From NCBI GenBank assembly GCA_041675005.1, contig JBAYUQ010000002.1, forward strand, positions 186,001 through 250,000: a stretch of DNA of 64,000 nt, in the 5' to 3' direction. Below are positions 63,477 through 64,000 of the stretch, one piece after another. Position numbers and translations under genes: made by a program. This stretch comes from PGYR01 sp041675005. GTDB lineage: Bacteria; Bacteroidota; Ignavibacteria; Kapaibacteriales; UBA2268. Numbering within the stretch: position 1 is the stretch's first letter; each line of letters opens with the position of its first letter. Under the pieces are notes generated by a model, which was given only the letters and a program-made list of their open reading frames with translations, was not told the origin of the DNA and searched no databases.

Positions 63477-64000
63477 TCAAACTTTATCAACTTTAATTAG
63501 ACGATATTTAAAACCATAATTTTTTAATCTTTGAAGTGAATTTTTGAGTGTAATCTTACTAAAAAAAGGAAGATCCAAATCATTAGAAGAATGACTTAAT
63601 ATCGCATAACTAACTGTGTATTCATCCGGATTTATTTCATTTGCATCTAAGAATACATTGTTTATTTTATCAATTTTATCTCTATAGCTTTTATCTGATA
63701 ATATTAATTCTGCTGAAACAAGACCTTGATTAAACAAATGACTTAGTGTTGAAGATCCAGTGTATCTTTTTACATGAATAATTTCCTTACTGTTATACAA
63801 ATCACAAAATTCTATTTTGCTTCTACCTCCACCATGAGGGATATTATGGCTATCAAATAATTTGTATCCAAGTTCTTCAGATACTCTTTTATTGTAAGCG
63901 AATTCTGGTTTATCTGTTTCAGAAAATTTTGGTAGAATGTTAGTATTAATTGTTAAATTAGAATAAAATTCATTAATTCTTTGATTAAAATCTTTATTTA
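63477..64000 (-). CDS. DUF6119/TIGR04141 family protein, N-terminus beyond the window
   Basis: The minus-strand frame is open from the window edge to a stop at 63477, giving the last 174 codons of a longer gene; a TTG at 63800 is only an internal codon. It reads ...FDSHNIPHGGGRSKIEFCDLY, then EIIHVKRYTGSSTLSHLFNQ and GLVSAELILSDKSYRDKI, the C-terminal hallmark of the sporadically distributed TIGR04141 (DUF6119) family. Members are about 500-600 aa and are found in defence regions. Function is not known. It is upstream of hsdR in the same direction. Confidence 0.8.
   Translation of the reverse strand, partial: NKDFNQRINEFYSNLTINTNILPKFSETDKPEFAYNKRVSEELGYKLFDSHNIPHGGGRSKIEFCDLYNSKEIIHVKRYTGSSTLSHLFNQGLVSAELILSDKSYRDKIDKINNVFLDANEINPDEYTVSYAILSHSSNDLDLPFFSKITLKNSLQRLKNYGFKYRLIKVDKV

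Noticed and set aside
63477..63800. A 107-aa gene starting at the TTG at 63800
   Set aside because: The frame is open to the window edge and the upstream codons match the DUF6119 family, so it is the end of a larger gene.

Overview
The window is 64 kb of AT-rich bacterial chromosome from a Bacteroidota-like (FCB group) organism, perhaps near the Ignavibacteria/Kapabacteria side; the placement is an inference. The support is: type IX secretion (T9SS) C-terminal sorting domains; WD40/choice-of-anchor-D surface proteins; an OmpA protein with calcium-binding TSP3 repeats; promoters of the Bacteroidota form TTTG-N19..21-TAnnTTTG; and frequent TTG/GTG starts with clear ribosome binding sites.

Positions 1-48.6 kb are core genome. 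From the left: the C-truncated end of a large WD40 surface protein; a secreted protein; the minus-strand translation operon rplM-rpsI-rpsB-tsf-pyrH-frr; mutL; small envelope proteins and a KdsC-like phosphatase; prmA-ppx; a lipoprotein; a fused E2-E1 2-oxoglutarate dehydrogenase (Kgd type); a PTS EIIA-like regulator; an epimerase and a penicillin acylase; elbB; then nusA-infB-rbfA-truB-ribF-rpsO-pnp. Next come a glutaryl-CoA dehydrogenase-like gene with hslO, a tandemly duplicated pair of secreted-protein operons (34.2-40.2 kb), ompA, purA, a STAS protein, secF, secD and an AbgT transporter. Several leaders carry RNA structure (rpsB, pnp, nusA).

Positions 48.6-53.9 kb are a very AT-rich accessory block. 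It has two unrecognised genes (260 and 303 aa) and a plus-strand cassette: small protein, a replication initiator of the phage/plasmid G2P (gene II/X) type, a degenerate RNase H-like protein, and a second small protein that resembles the first. The cassette has iteron-like repeats upstream, a branched palindrome after rep and a clear terminator at its end. It looks like the replication module of an integrated small replicon or ssDNA phage relative; no integrase or coat gene is visible.

Positions 53.9-64 kb are a type I restriction-modification and defence locus on the minus strand: a DUF6119/TIGR04141 protein cut by the window edge, a fossil of an hsdM start, hsdR, an AlbA_2 ATP-binding protein, a duplicated hsdR tail, hsdS with an unusual C-terminal domain, a DUF3883 nuclease-like protein and hsdM. 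The last three overlap by ATGA and should be translated together.

The points most worth following are the pentamer repeat lying exactly between the promoter elements of both duplicated secreted-protein operons (a predicted phase-variable switch), the rep/RNase H-like cassette, and the AlbA_2 gene flanked by a 118-bp duplication of the hsdR 3' end.
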